The notes below the pieces were generated by a model. It was not told the DNA's origin. It did no database searches and worked only from the letters and a program-made list of their open reading frames with translations. A DNA stretch of 64,000 nt, taken from Leeuwenhoekiella polynyae (GTDB taxonomy: Bacteria > Bacteroidota > Bacteroidia > Flavobacteriales > Flavobacteriaceae). The stretch spans positions 24,172 through 88,171 of the forward strand of contig NZ_QOVK01000020.1 in assembly GCF_004104075.1 (NCBI RefSeq), written 5' to 3'. The translations under genes were made by a program, and so were the position numbers. Below, piece after piece: positions 1 through 10,053 of the stretch; positions within the stretch are counted from its first letter, which is position 1; each line of letters starts with the position of its first letter.

Positions 1-2
1 CG

Positions 3-380
3 GTAATCACGACCACGCTTGTAGAAGGAAAGGTACGATTAAACCTGCAGGAAGATACTTTTTTATTAGCACCTTCAGAACAGCTAAGCTTTAATAAAAG
101 CACGAAAGAAACTCAGATTAACAAGGTTCATGTGTACGACGCGATTTCATGGAAAAAAGGTGTTTTTAGTTTTAAAGGAGCTGATTTAAAACACATTATG
201 ACAGTGATATCCAGATGGTACGATGTACATGTAATTTTTGAAAATAGAGCACTGGAAACGATACGATTTACCGGGGCTTTTAGTAAAGAGCAAAACCTGG
301 AACAACTCTTAAAAACAATTAAAGAAACAAATTTTATAAATGCCTATGAGATAAAAGAAAGACAGATAATCGTAAAATAA
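3..380 (+). CDS. FecR-family anti-sigma factor, C-terminal part (5' truncated by window edge)
   Basis: The open frame runs in from the window edge, so only about 125 C-terminal residues are visible. The first half reads VITTTLVEGKVRLN and then LLAPSEQLSF, the beta-strand pattern of the FecR periplasmic domain. The last 80 residues (AISWKKGVFSF, then a predicted helix and a small alpha/beta unit) match the DUF4974 module that ends Bacteroidota FecR proteins. In this family FecR is an inner-membrane anti-sigma factor that relays occupancy of a partner TonB-dependent receptor to an ECF sigma factor. The next gene encodes just such a receptor with an STN signalling domain, 109 bp downstream. The sigma factor gene is presumably upstream, outside the window. 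Confidence 0.88.
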   Translation, partial: VITTTLVEGKVRLNLQEDTFLLAPSEQLSFNKSTKETQINKVHVYDAISWKKGVFSFKGADLKHIMTVISRWYDVHVIFENRALETIRFTGAFSKEQNLEQLLKTIKETNFINAYEIKERQIIVK

Positions 381-489
381 CAACACCAAAAAGAAAAAGG
401 GAAAGGTCTTTCACCTCCTACAGTTTACAGACCCTACCCCTCTATTCTTAGAATTAATTAAAAACTAATCCTAATTCACTAACAAATTT

Positions 490-3400
490 ATGGAAATTAA
501 TTTAGAAAGTACCTTACCCATAAGGAGTAAGGCCCTACTACTTTTGCTTATGAGAACATTTATACTTTTATTTTGTTCTACTGTATTTAGTTTCAATACA
601 GGCAGCGTATTCTCCCAGAACTCAAAAATTCAGATTTTAGAAAATAACGAATTTTCGATTGACGAAATTTTTACCCTTATTAAAGAGCAAACAGATTATA
701 ATTTTATCTATCAGGAAGATATCTTTAAAGATCAGCCTAAAGTAGCATTGAAGAAGGGCATTATCCAGGCGGGAAACCTTTTAAAGAAAAGTCTGAACCC
801 TAATTTTTCGTTTTCATTTTCTAAAGACACCCGAACAATTTCTATTAGAAAAAAAACGCCTACCGCTATACAATCTCAACTGATACAGGGGATTGTTACC
901 GATGAAAATAAAGTACCGCTATTAGGGGTTACCGTATATATTAAAAATACCGGGAGAGGGATTACTACAGATGAAGACGGGAGGTATAAAATTTATGCAA
1001 GTGAAGGTGAAATTGTAGTATTTCAATATGTAGGGTATAAAACTCAGGAAATAGAAGTTACTGAAAAAGCGGAAATGAATATATCCCTTCAGCTGGATCT
1101 GAATTCGCTTGAAGAAGTTACCGTAGTTTCAACAGGTTACCAAAAGCTGAAAAAATCTTCCGCTACAGGTGCCTATGAAATAATTACCGCAAGAGACATT
1201 CAGGAAAATCCTTCAATTAACATTATGGAGCGTCTTCAGGGCATTGTACCAGGGGTCCGTTTTGATGTGGCTAACAACAGTATTTCTATTCGAGGAACCA
1301 ATACATTTTATGGAAACAATGCACCTTTAATAGTTATAGATGGTTTCCCGGCGATCGACCAAAATTTGGCGAATGCTCCAGGAACAGCCCTTACCGGAAC
1401 CTCTGGAGAAACTAACAATTCAATTCTAAGCACCTTCAATATGAACGATATTGAAAGTATTTCGTTCTTAAAAGATGCAGCGGCTGCTTCTATATGGGGT
1501 TCTAGAGCTGCAAACGGAGTAATCGTTATTGAAACCAAAAGAGGAAGGAAAAACTCAAAACCTATTTTCAACCTATCGTCAATCACCAGTATTTCTGCGG
1601 CTTCAGATTTAACCGAACTAAACGCTATGAATAGTAGCGAATATATCGATTTTGAGCAGGAGCTTTTTGATAAAAACTTTTTAACCGATCCTTTTTCCTA
1701 TTGGAGATACCAAAACGGTAGTGAAGCTACCAATACCATGTTCTTAGCGCAAAATGGGACTATTACCGAAGCTGAAAGAGATGCCAGATTAGAGCAATTG
1801 AGAAATCAAAGTAATGTTGGGCAAATTAACGAGCATTTATTACGCGCTCAGGTAACCAACCAATATAACCTTTCTGTAAGCGGGGGTGGTGATAGAAGTT
1901 CTTATTTTGTTTCAGGAAACTATTCTAAAGATACTCCGGTCTTTAGAGGTAACGAGTCTGAACAATATTCAGTTACAGCAAATGTAAGCTCTGATATTTT
2001 AAATGACCGGGTAACTTTTAATTTAGGAGTTAACCACACCTACTCGAAACGAAAGGTAAACAGTGCAGCTATACAGGCCTTAACCCCTGGGCAGTTTGGT
2101 TTAAGACCGTATGATCTTCTTATCGATGAAGATGGAAATCACATAAACCGGGCTATTTCTTTTACACCAGATGTAACAGATGATTATGAAAGCCAGGGAT
2201 ATTTACCATGGCGGTATAATGCCATAGACGATTTAAGCCTGTCAAATACGGGGTATAACAAGGGGGCTACCCGAGTAAATTCTAAAATCAATGCGAAGTT
2301 AACCTCTTGGGCCAATTTAGCTGTATCGGGAAGTTGGCAGCGTGGCACCAACGAAAAAGTAGATTACAAAGATGTAGCGAGTTACAATGTTCGCAATCTT
2401 ATTAATATAGGAACTACCGTAAATCCCGATAACGGGCAACTCATCTACGGGGTGCCAATGGGTGGTGTTATACAATTAGGCAATACAGTGAGTGAGGATT
2501 ATTCTTTTAGAGGTCAACTCGATATTAATAAAGACTGGAACGACATCCATCATTTCGATTTTATCGCGGGTACAGAACGTAGGGAATCTAAAGCCGAAGG
2601 CTATAATCATACACGATACGGTTATGACAAGGATGCATCTACAACGGCTACGGTAAACCCTACTACGCCCTACCAAACCATTTATGGGTATGGGATGACT
2701 TTAGGAAATACAGATGGGGCGTTGTTTAAAACGAGAAGAAGATATCTTTCTTACTACAGTAATGCCAATTATTCCTTCTTAAGCACGTATACCGTATCTG
2801 GAAGTATTCGTTATGACGATGCTAATATAGTTGGAGTTTCAAGAAGAGATCGTGCTATTCCACTCTGGTCTGCTGGCGCTAAATGGAATGCTAAGAATGA
2901 AAACTTCTTAATTGAAAAAGAGTGGCTTAGCAGCTTAAATTTAAGATTAACCTACGGTTCTGGAGGAAGTGTTCCCACCAGTGGAAGTTCGGTTTCCACC
3001 ATTGCTTTGGGCGGATCTGATTACCTAAGTGGCTTGCCCTACGGGTATATTAGTAGCCCGGGAAATCAGAAATTGGGTTGGGAAACTACTAAAATAGTAA
3101 ACGCAGGTTTAGATATTGGATTTTTCAATCAGCGTATAGGACTTATTGTAGATGTATATAAAAAATGGTCTGAAGGTATTTTGGTAAGCGTACCCTATAA
3201 CGCTACGTATGGATGGACTACACTTTACTACAACACAGGAAACCTGGAAAGTAAAGGGTATGAAGTAGACCTGAATGTTTATCCTGTTCGTAATGAAGAT
3301 TGGACCTTGCATAACAGCTTCAATATTTCTTACAATACCAATGAGGTAACAGATAATCGATTCCCAAATAATACCAACTCGCCAAATATGGGCGCTACGC

Positions 3401-4080
3401 GCATCATTACAGGTTACCCGGTAGATAACTTATTTGTATACCGTTGGGCCGGTCTGGATGAAACAGGTCAATCTCAAATTTATACAGAAGAAGGAGAAAT
3501 TATTGCGCCTTCACAAAGTGCAATGGATCTTGAACCTGAAGACTTAAAATATGTGGGTCGTACAACACCCAAATATTTTGGAGGTTTTGTGAACTCGTTG
3601 CGTTACAAGAATTTAAAATTAACCACAAGGATCACCTATGAGTTTGGTCATAAAGTCTTGAAGAATGACATACAAACGTCATTTTATCCAACGAGCAGTT
3701 ATTTTTCAGGCTTCTTGGGGACCAGTAAAACCTTGGTAAACAGATGGCAAAATCCAGGCGATGAAAACAGTACGAATGTTCCCGGTATTGTTGGGAGTAG
3801 TTTTAATAGTGTACAACGCTATGCGTATTCAGATTTAAATGTATTAAGTGGAGATAACATCAGGCTTAACCAGATTTCGCTTAGTTATACCCTGCCTAAC
3901 AGCGTGGTTTCTAAGACCAACTTTTTAAGATCAATGTCTTTGTCGATATCGGCTAACAATTTAGGGCCAATCTGGGTAAAAAATGACGAGGGGATCGATC
4001 CGCAATATGTTTTTGCAGGAACGTATAATTCCCTGGCTCCTTCAGAGAATTACTCCCTCAGTGTTAACCTTTCTTTTTAA
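490..4080 (+). CDS. SusC/RagA-family TonB-dependent outer-membrane receptor with N-terminal STN domain
   Basis: 1196 residues. After a hydrophobic export segment (about 17-40) come an STN (secretin/TonB N-terminal) domain at about 55-120, a carboxypeptidase-regulatory-like beta-sandwich from about 133 (GIVTDENKVPLLGVTVYIKN), a plug domain from about 215 to 345 (GYQKLKKSSATGAYEI, then SFLKDAAAASIWGSRAANG) and a 22-strand-type barrel ending in an aromatic terminal strand (SLSVNLSF). SusC proteins import large ligands through the outer membrane using TonB energy, with a SusD lid. The STN domain indicates trans-envelope signalling through the FecR protein encoded just upstream. The ligand cannot be told from sequence; the metalloprotease gene two genes downstream hints at peptide uptake rather than glycan uptake. 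Confidence 0.95.
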   Translation: MEINLESTLPIRSKALLLLLMRTFILLFCSTVFSFNTGSVFSQNSKIQILENNEFSIDEIFTLIKEQTDYNFIYQEDIFKDQPKVALKKGIIQAGNLLKKSLNPNFSFSFSKDTRTISIRKKTPTAIQSQLIQGIVTDENKVPLLGVTVYIKNTGRGITTDEDGRYKIYASEGEIVVFQYVGYKTQEIEVTEKAEMNISLQLDLNSLEEVTVVSTGYQKLKKSSATGAYEIITARDIQENPSINIMERLQGIVPGVRFDVANNSISIRGTNTFYGNNAPLIVIDGFPAIDQNLANAPGTALTGTSGETNNSILSTFNMNDIESISFLKDAAAASIWGSRAANGVIVIETKRGRKNSKPIFNLSSITSISAASDLTELNAMNSSEYIDFEQELFDKNFLTDPFSYWRYQNGSEATNTMFLAQNGTITEAERDARLEQLRNQSNVGQINEHLLRAQVTNQYNLSVSGGGDRSSYFVSGNYSKDTPVFRGNESEQYSVTANVSSDILNDRVTFNLGVNHTYSKRKVNSAAIQALTPGQFGLRPYDLLIDEDGNHINRAISFTPDVTDDYESQGYLPWRYNAIDDLSLSNTGYNKGATRVNSKINAKLTSWANLAVSGSWQRGTNEKVDYKDVASYNVRNLINIGTTVNPDNGQLIYGVPMGGVIQLGNTVSEDYSFRGQLDINKDWNDIHHFDFIAGTERRESKAEGYNHTRYGYDKDASTTATVNPTTPYQTIYGYGMTLGNTDGALFKTRRRYLSYYSNANYSFLSTYTVSGSIRYDDANIVGVSRRDRAIPLWSAGAKWNAKNENFLIEKEWLSSLNLRLTYGSGGSVPTSGSSVSTIALGGSDYLSGLPYGYISSPGNQKLGWETTKIVNAGLDIGFFNQRIGLIVDVYKKWSEGILVSVPYNATYGWTTLYYNTGNLESKGYEVDLNVYPVRNEDWTLHNSFNISYNTNEVTDNRFPNNTNSPNMGATRIITGYPVDNLFVYRWAGLDETGQSQIYTEEGEIIAPSQSAMDLEPEDLKYVGRTTPKYFGGFVNSLRYKNLKLTTRITYEFGHKVLKNDIQTSFYPTSSYFSGFLGTSKTLVNRWQNPGDENSTNVPGIVGSSFNSVQRYAYSDLNVLSGDNIRLNQISLSYTLPNSVVSKTNFLRSMSLSISANNLGPIWVKNDEGIDPQYVFAGTYNSLAPSENYSLSVNLSF

Positions 4081-4092
4081 ATATAGAAGATC

Positions 4093-5445
4093 ATGAAAAA
4101 AAGTATACTATATATCCTATTACTAGTTGGTTCATTCATCAGTTTTAAATGCCAGGAGTATGTTGAAATAGATCAACCTATGCAAAGAACGCTAACCTAC
4201 ACAGGCGATTACCAGTATTTATTAAACTATGTGTCCCGTTTGGAAAAATCTTATTTTTATCCGGAACTGGCCTCAGATGATATAGAGATAACCGATGAAA
4301 CATTTGCAAATAATGTAACAGAAAAAAATGCTAATGTGTATATCTGGGCCGAAAATATCTACGGAGATTCTGAAGATACCGACTGGAATACACTTTACCA
4401 GCAAATCTATACCGCTAACGAAGTTATAAACGGTGTTCTGGAAAGTGAAGGCGGCACAGAAGCTGAAAAAGAAGAGGCCTTAGCTCAGGCAAAGGTTCAT
4501 CGTGCATTTGCATACTTCTCTTTAGTGAACGTATATGCCAAACAATATGATGCTGCTACGGCAAGTACAGATTTAGGAGTTCCCCTTTTATTGACTCCTG
4601 ATCTATTTGTTGCTCTAGAACGTGCAAGTGTAGCCCGTGTTTATGAGCAGATTATAACAGATCTTGAAGAAGCGGTAGATTTTCTTCCAGAAACCCAGAA
4701 AAATAGTTTTTTACCCTCAAGCACAGGAGCTATTGCGTTATTGGCACGAGTTCAATTACAAATAGGGGATTATGAAAAAGCGCTTAGTCTGGCAGAAGAA
4801 GCTTTATCAAGACAAAGTGGTGTAAATAATTTAGAAAATTATATCGAGACTCCTACTTCGTATCCGGGAAGATACGAAGACCAGGAAATCATCTTACTCA
4901 AAACGTTAGGGAATACGGTTTTAGATTTTCCTTTAAGCCAGGAATTACTTGATCTATTTGACGAAAAGGATTTAAGATACGAGTTATTTACAGCCCCGGG
5001 TACTAATTACCCATGGAGTCCTTTTGAAGGTAGAGGGTACTGGAAACCCAGATTGCGATCTCAGGGAATTTACATAGGGCCATCGGTTCCGGAAATGATG
5101 CTTATACAAGCAGAATGTCTTGCCAGAACCAATAATCCTGATGAAGCGATAAGCGTTCTTAACACCTTAAGAAGTTATCGTTTTAAAGCAGCGGATTATC
5201 AAGAATTAGAAACCCAGGCTAATGTTCTTCAGGAAGTTCTTGATGAACGAAGAAGAGAAACCTTTGGTACAGGATTAAGATGGTTAGATCTAAAACGGCT
5301 TAACAAAGAACCTGAGTTTAAAACTATTACCAGAACATTTAGAGGAGACACGTACACGTTAGAGCCCAATAGTAATGCATATGTCTTCCAGATCAATCCG
5401 ATCTACATTCAGAAAAATCCTGAAATCGAAAGTAACCCAAGGTAA
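4093..5445 (+). CDS. SusD/RagB-family nutrient-binding outer-membrane lipoprotein
   Basis: 450 residues with a lipoprotein signal peptide whose lipidated cysteine is Cys20 (SFKC). The body is rich in TPR-like helices (AKVHRAFAYFSLVNVYAKQY is the usual SusD helix that contacts SusC). The C-terminal part carries the family signature RRRETFGTGLRWLDLKRLN. SusD proteins cap the extracellular face of their SusC partner and capture substrate. The gene starts 12 bp after the receptor stop codon and is surely cotranscribed with it. At 450 residues it is near the short end for the family. Confidence 0.95.
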   Translation: MKKSILYILLLVGSFISFKCQEYVEIDQPMQRTLTYTGDYQYLLNYVSRLEKSYFYPELASDDIEITDETFANNVTEKNANVYIWAENIYGDSEDTDWNTLYQQIYTANEVINGVLESEGGTEAEKEEALAQAKVHRAFAYFSLVNVYAKQYDAATASTDLGVPLLLTPDLFVALERASVARVYEQIITDLEEAVDFLPETQKNSFLPSSTGAIALLARVQLQIGDYEKALSLAEEALSRQSGVNNLENYIETPTSYPGRYEDQEIILLKTLGNTVLDFPLSQELLDLFDEKDLRYELFTAPGTNYPWSPFEGRGYWKPRLRSQGIYIGPSVPEMMLIQAECLARTNNPDEAISVLNTLRSYRFKAADYQELETQANVLQEVLDERRRETFGTGLRWLDLKRLNKEPEFKTITRTFRGDTYTLEPNSNAYVFQINPIYIQKNPEIESNPR

Positions 5446-5463
5446 TATCACAAAAAATAATAG

Positions 5464-7977
5464 ATGATTAATTTAAAAAAGTTATTGATAGCCGCCATTT
5501 TTGTCGGTAGTCAAAGTTTCGTTTTTGCTCAGCAGCATAAAAACGAAGAAAAGAATAAAACAGAACAAAAAGATTCTACTTCTAATGCTCAAAAAGAGGA
5601 AAAAGTTAAGCTAAAAAAGTATGAGGATGTTATAAAGCCAGAAATGATTAAGTATGAGGGGTTTATAACAACGTATACAGATACTACGGATTTTAAATTC
5701 TTTATGGAAATCCCGCAAGATGTTTTCAATAAAGACATTTTGGTAGTAAACCGTATAGCCAAAGCATCAACCGACATGAGAAATGGGTCTTTTGGTCTTG
5801 TTGGTGATAAAATAGGAGAAGCTGTATATAAATTTCAAGAAGGCCCGCGAAAGAAATTATTCCTGAGGCGGATCTCTTTTACAGAATATGCTAAAGACAG
5901 CACACAAACCCTGTATGAGGGCATCAAATTAAACAACGTACAGGCTATTGCTGAAGCTTTTCCTATAGAAGCCTATAATAAAGACTCTACCGCGGTAGTT
6001 ATCGATGTTACTAATTTTTTAGATAGCGACAATGATATTCTTTATTTCGCCAATCAAATGATGAAAGATCGATCTGGGGTCGCCGCCCAGCAAAACGATA
6101 AAAGTTATGTGAAGTATATGCGATCTTATGATAACAATTTAGAAATAAGAGCGGTTAAAACCTATGCGAAAGGAAAAAATCCTTCGGCACCTAATTATAC
6201 CTTAGAATTGAATTCATCTTTTATTCTATTACCAGAAAAATCTATGCAGCCACGATTGGTAGATGAGCGCGTAGGTTATTTTAGCGTAGGCCACAGAGAC
6301 TTTAATACCAATCCGCAAGGCGTTACGGCCAAGATGATGGTGAAGCGTTGGCGCTTAGAACCAAAACCTGAAGATGAAGAAAAATACCTAAGAGGAGAAT
6401 TGGTGGAACCTCAAAAACCAATCGTATTTTATATCGATCCCGCAACTCCAGAGAAATGGGTGCCTTATTTAATTCAGGGAGTTAATGATTGGCAGGAAGC
6501 TTTCGAAAAAGCGGGCTTTAAAAATGCGATTTTCGGCAAAAGAGCACCCACCAAAAAAGCAGATAGCACGTGGAGTTTAGAGAATGCAAATTACTCGGCT
6601 ATTATCTACAGACCTTCTGAAATCGCTAATGCAATGGGACCCAGTATTTCTGATCCTAGAAGTGGAGAGATTATAGAAAGTCATGTATTCTGGTTTCATA
6701 ACGTAATGAAAGTGCTTAAAGAATGGTACATGATTCAGGCAGGAGCCATCGATCCTAGAGCCAGAAAACCAGAATTAGACGACGAATTAATGGGAGAGCT
6801 TATTCGCTTTGTTTCTTCTCACGAAATTGGTCATGCCATAGGGTTATTACACAATTTTGGTTCGAGTTCTACTGTACCTGTCGAGAAACTTAGAGATAAG
6901 GAATGGGTAGAAAAAAATGGGCATACACCATCGATTATGGATTATGCGAGGTTCAATTACGTAGCACAACCCGAAGATAATATTGGTTCTGCAGGTATCT
7001 ATCCCAAAATCAACGATTACGATAAGTGGGCTATTAGCTGGGGGTATCGTTGGCATCCGGAATTTGAGGACGAATTTGAAGAACAAAAAGCCTTAACTAA
7101 AATAGTTACCGATAGCTTAGCCGCAAATCACCGACTCTGGTTTGGGACAGAAGTTGAACCTTTTGATCCTAGAAGCCAAAATGAAGATTTAGGAGATGAT
7201 GCCGTACTGGCCGGCACCTATGGTATCAAAAATTTAAAAAGGATTGTACCGCACTTAATAGCATGGAATAGTGTTGAATACAAAGGCTACGATGCAGTTA
7301 AGGATGCTTTGGGAGCTGTTTTTGCTCAGTATAACAGATATCTAGGTCATGCCTTAAAGAATATTGGTGGGGTGTATAACGATGTACATTTAGCTTCAGA
7401 TGATTCTCCTATTTACCAGCCTGTAGAAAAAGAAAGGCAGCAAAGAGCTTTTCAATTTATTTCAGATCAATTATTTGATACCCCTTACTGGCTAAATGAA
7501 AAATCGATTTTCAATAAATTAGATTTTTCATTTGGAATAGAATTGAGCGAGATTCAAAAAATGAACATAGAAAGATTGATTACTAGGGTGAGAATGAGTA
7601 ATCTCCTTAATGCTCAATATGAACACGAAGAGGATGCGTATACGCTTCAAAATCTATTTGACGATTTAAACCAATCGATTTTTAGAGAATTGCATGAAAA
7701 AGAATCTGTTGATTTCTACCGAAGAAATCTTCAGAAGATTTATGTAAACAGACTCTTACAACAAATAGCCTTAGAAGAACCACTAAACCTGATTACTAGC
7801 AACTTTCAGTACACCACCATAAATTCAGATATTCAAACCCTTATCCTGAATGAACTGAGAAAGCAAAAAGAATTGTTTGAAAAATTAAGCAAAAGCTCCC
7901 GGTTAGACGAAACCACAAAAACGCATTTAACAGAGCTTGCAAAAAGAATTGAAAAGCAACTTGATTTAGACAGTTAA
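5464..7977 (+). CDS. Secreted zinc-dependent metalloprotease (DUF5118/DUF5117/DUF4953 family)
   Basis: 837 residues beginning with a Sec signal peptide (cleavage likely near residue 22, FVFAQQ). A lysine/glutamate-rich linker follows, then the DUF5118-like segment (about 45-85), a DUF5117-like domain (about 90-290) and the catalytic DUF4953 region. The zinc site HEIGHAIGLLH begins at His453 and is followed by NFGSSS, a metzincin-like HExxHxxGxxH arrangement; PSIMDYARFNY about 40 residues later could supply the Met-turn. The protein is probably periplasmic or surface exposed. It starts 18 bp after susD and is the last gene before a strong terminator, so receptor, lid and protease probably form one unit for protein or peptide use. 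Its substrate is unknown. Confidence 0.88.
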   Translation: MINLKKLLIAAIFVGSQSFVFAQQHKNEEKNKTEQKDSTSNAQKEEKVKLKKYEDVIKPEMIKYEGFITTYTDTTDFKFFMEIPQDVFNKDILVVNRIAKASTDMRNGSFGLVGDKIGEAVYKFQEGPRKKLFLRRISFTEYAKDSTQTLYEGIKLNNVQAIAEAFPIEAYNKDSTAVVIDVTNFLDSDNDILYFANQMMKDRSGVAAQQNDKSYVKYMRSYDNNLEIRAVKTYAKGKNPSAPNYTLELNSSFILLPEKSMQPRLVDERVGYFSVGHRDFNTNPQGVTAKMMVKRWRLEPKPEDEEKYLRGELVEPQKPIVFYIDPATPEKWVPYLIQGVNDWQEAFEKAGFKNAIFGKRAPTKKADSTWSLENANYSAIIYRPSEIANAMGPSISDPRSGEIIESHVFWFHNVMKVLKEWYMIQAGAIDPRARKPELDDELMGELIRFVSSHEIGHAIGLLHNFGSSSTVPVEKLRDKEWVEKNGHTPSIMDYARFNYVAQPEDNIGSAGIYPKINDYDKWAISWGYRWHPEFEDEFEEQKALTKIVTDSLAANHRLWFGTEVEPFDPRSQNEDLGDDAVLAGTYGIKNLKRIVPHLIAWNSVEYKGYDAVKDALGAVFAQYNRYLGHALKNIGGVYNDVHLASDDSPIYQPVEKERQQRAFQFISDQLFDTPYWLNEKSIFNKLDFSFGIELSEIQKMNIERLITRVRMSNLLNAQYEHEEDAYTLQNLFDDLNQSIFRELHEKESVDFYRRNLQKIYVNRLLQQIALEEPLNLITSNFQYTTINSDIQTLILNELRKQKELFEKLSKSSRLDETTKTHLTELAKRIEKQLDLDS

Positions 7978-7996
7978 GTTTGATGTTAGCCAAGTG

Positions 7997-8029
7997 AAAA
8001 CTCGGGAGCCAAAAGCTCTCGAGTTTTTT
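7997..8029 (+). terminator. Rho-independent terminator after the metalloprotease gene
   Basis: The arms AAAACTCGGGAGC and GCTCTCGAGTTTT pair around a CAAAA loop with one G-T wobble, followed by a run of T. It lies 20 bp after the stop codon and closes the SusC-SusD-protease operon. Confidence 0.9.
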
Positions 8030-8197
8030 GCTTTAAAGCTATTATTATAAATAGCCAGCCCTAAAACACTAAAACTACACGGGTACGATCAATCCTAAGG
8101 TTGATAAACCGCTATAAGAGATCACCAATAATAAGTCATAGTTCACTTACATAAGAGCACAGTCGAAGGCTGGACCCTGCCAACCGACCTTAAGCCA

Positions 8198-8215
8198 TTT
8201 ACGAGCTCTCGTAAA
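8198..8215. repeat. Inverted repeat, 8-bp arms
   Basis: TTTACGAG and CTCGTAAA flank a CT spacer. It has no T-tract, so a terminator role is unlikely; function unknown. Confidence 0.55.
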
Positions 8216-8273
8216 ATAATATAGTGAGCTAAAAAGGAACAGAACATCGAAGAGAAACTAGAATCTGATGCGA

Positions 8274-8292
8274 TGCTGAAACAAGTTCAGCA
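8274..8292. repeat. Inverted repeat of dispersed intergenic type
   Basis: TGCTGAA and TTCAGCA are perfect 7-bp arms around ACAAG, followed by TGACGTG and six T. The form is like short palindromes I recall scattered in flavobacterial intergenic DNA; copy number elsewhere cannot be judged from this window. Confidence 0.5.
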
Positions 8293-8686
8293 TGACGTGT
8301 TTTTTGAAGCGTTTCTCCTAATCCTCAGCCCTGCTGCATCTCGCTTCTCGACTGTATTTCGACGGCGCTCAGTTTGGCACGTTCGAAGCGACAGTCGTAC
8401 TAACCCGGAAGATTAAATAAATTACATCCCTTTGCTTTAGAATAAGCATTTAAGCCTTTTTTTAGTACCTATCCAAAAGGTGTATTTTCTTTTCTGCATC
8501 CGACGACCGTAGGGAGAGGAATGCACTGTTCTAGAGAACCTAAAGCCTTTAATGACGTAGGAGTCTGTTGCGTAAAGAAAATGAACAGAGCATACTATAG
8601 AAACTAAAAGCTTCTTGCGATGCTATATTAAAATGAGCTTGACGCTATTAACAAAAAATCTTAAGAGGTAAAGCATTACCTGAAAT

Positions 8687-9226
8687 TTAGTATAGGTTTA
8701 TTAAAAAGGTCTTGCAGATCCGTTCGTGCAAATTGTTATCACTCCTTTTGGTGTAGTGTTTAACCTCTTTACCCAGCTTATTATAAAAATTAAAAGATTT
8801 GGGGTGACTGCTGCTAATTAGCATTTTAGCGTAGTCTTTAGAGCGGTAGTAAGGGAAAATAATAGTGTTAAGCCAATAGCTTCCATGCCCCATTCCTTTT
8901 TCTACGATATGGAAGTATTTGAGCAATACGGTCTCCTTTAGATCGGCTTGGCCTTCTACACCAAGCTTTTCCAATTCACCCCCTACAACCGTTAAAACAC
9001 CGATGATGGAGCCCTTTCTTTCCAGAGTATGTATATCAAACCAAACACCTGCTGTCTGCTTTAAGTTTTCTATGTAATTTACGGCATGATAAAGCTCATT
9101 ATAATCATCCCAATTGTTTTCGAGTTTCCAGGAAACATAGTTGCTTATCGGGGAGAATAATGGGCTGCTAAAGGATTGATGCAGTATGAATTTTAAATCG
9201 TTTTTACCGGTTCCAAGTACGTTCAT
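8687..9226 (-). CDS. GNAT-like N-acetyltransferase domain protein, putative
   Basis: 179 residues, no signal peptide. The second half looks like the core of a GNAT fold: a strand (VLLKYFHIVEKG), then GHGSYWLNTIIFPYYRSKDYAKMLISSSHPKSFNFYNKLG, where the final SFNFYNKLG resembles the usual 'A..FYEKLGF' element, and a last strand (ERICKTFLINL). The typical acetyl-CoA loop Q/RxxGxG/A is not clear; GMGHGSYW may occupy its place. No operon partner: it lies alone on the minus strand inside sparsely coding DNA. Assignment rests on pattern only and could be wrong. Confidence 0.5.
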   Translation of the reverse strand: MNVLGTGKNDLKFILHQSFSSPLFSPISNYVSWKLENNWDDYNELYHAVNYIENLKQTAGVWFDIHTLERKGSIIGVLTVVGGELEKLGVEGQADLKETVLLKYFHIVEKGMGHGSYWLNTIIFPYYRSKDYAKMLISSSHPKSFNFYNKLGKEVKHYTKRSDNNLHERICKTFLINLY

Positions 9227-9522
9227 AAAGTCATAAACTATTAAGGTTTAAAGATAGGGAGATTAAAAAATGGGTAAGAAGAGTATTGGCAGAACGTTGT
9301 TTAGGCTATATGTTTTTGATTTAAAAATAGTTATCCTTCCAAAAAGGTGTTGTTAGGGACTTTCTTAGGATCAGTACTGTACTAACAGCCCCGTGCAACC
9401 TGCATCTTCCTGACGCTTCTGAACTAAAAAAAGCAAGAAAGCAGAAGCCAATTCTCGTTCAATGTGTATTTTCGAACACGAATAAACAAGCAGATTGAAA
9501 AATCTGGTCAATCAACAGGCAA

Positions 9523-10053
9523 ATGAATCGACTTTCCTTCAAATTTACTACATTCATTTTTATGTTGATCGCGTATACGTCTTGCAGTTCGATAAAAACA
9601 GCACCTGCAGATATGCCTTCTCCTCCCCCTAAAGCAAGTAGTGTTTTTCCTAAACAAAAAGGATCCGTGAATGATTTTGAGAATATTCTTAGCGAATCAG
9701 AAGAAGCGGAACTCACCAGAAAAATTCAAGAACTTGAATCTGCAACTTCAGATCAAATAGTTGTTGTGACTTTAGTTTCGATAAAACCCTATTTAACTAT
9801 TGAAAGTTATGCATTTGATTTAGCGAACGACTGGGGAGTTGGAATGGAAGAAAAAGACAAGGGAATTGTAATTGCGCTGGGAAAAGAATTGAAACAGATT
9901 CGCATTGAAAACAGTATGGGGATCCAGCAACGTTTAACCGACTCAGAAGCAAAACGCATTATCGAAGAACTCATGATTCCGGAGTTTAAACAAGAAAACT
10001 ATTATAAAGCACTCCTTAAGGGAATTGAAGCCATTAGTCTGCAACTTAAATAA
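9523..10053 (+). CDS. TPM-domain lipoprotein
   Basis: 176 residues. A lipoprotein signal peptide ends at Cys21 (YTSC), followed by a proline-rich linker (PSPPPKASS). From about residue 48 to 176 a TPM domain is clear: VNDFENILSESEEAELTRKIQELE, TSDQIVVVTLVS, then FDLANDWGVGMEEKDKGIVIAL and RIENSMGIQQRLTDSEAKRIIEE. TPM domains occur in thylakoid TLP18.3 and in bacterial YgcG-like envelope proteins; phosphatase activity has been reported for the plant homologue, but the bacterial role is unsettled. Many bacterial versions have a C-terminal membrane segment with a Gly-rich tail; this one stops right after the domain and is instead held by the lipid anchor. It appears monocistronic. Confidence 0.85.
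   Translation: MNRLSFKFTTFIFMLIAYTSCSSIKTAPADMPSPPPKASSVFPKQKGSVNDFENILSESEEAELTRKIQELESATSDQIVVVTLVSIKPYLTIESYAFDLANDWGVGMEEKDKGIVIALGKELKQIRIENSMGIQQRLTDSEAKRIIEELMIPEFKQENYYKALLKGIEAISLQLK

Larger units (their letters stand above)
8030..8686. other. Non-coding stretch with inverted repeats, no gene seen
   Basis: About 650 bp without a convincing reading frame on either strand. It holds two clean inverted repeats: TTTACGAG-CT-CTCGTAAA at 8198-8215 and TGCTGAA-ACAAG-TTCAGCA at 8274-8292, the latter followed by TGACG and a T-run. Short stretches such as TTCGACGGCGCTCAG (about 8358-8372) resemble the dispersed intergenic repeats I associate with flavobacterial genomes. I see no transposase remnant. 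The region may be decayed accessory DNA. Confidence 0.5.

Noticed and set aside
9459..9716. 85-residue minus-strand open frame over the TPM gene start
   Set aside because: It is opposite the lipoprotein signal and N-terminus of the TPM gene, which has clear domain support.
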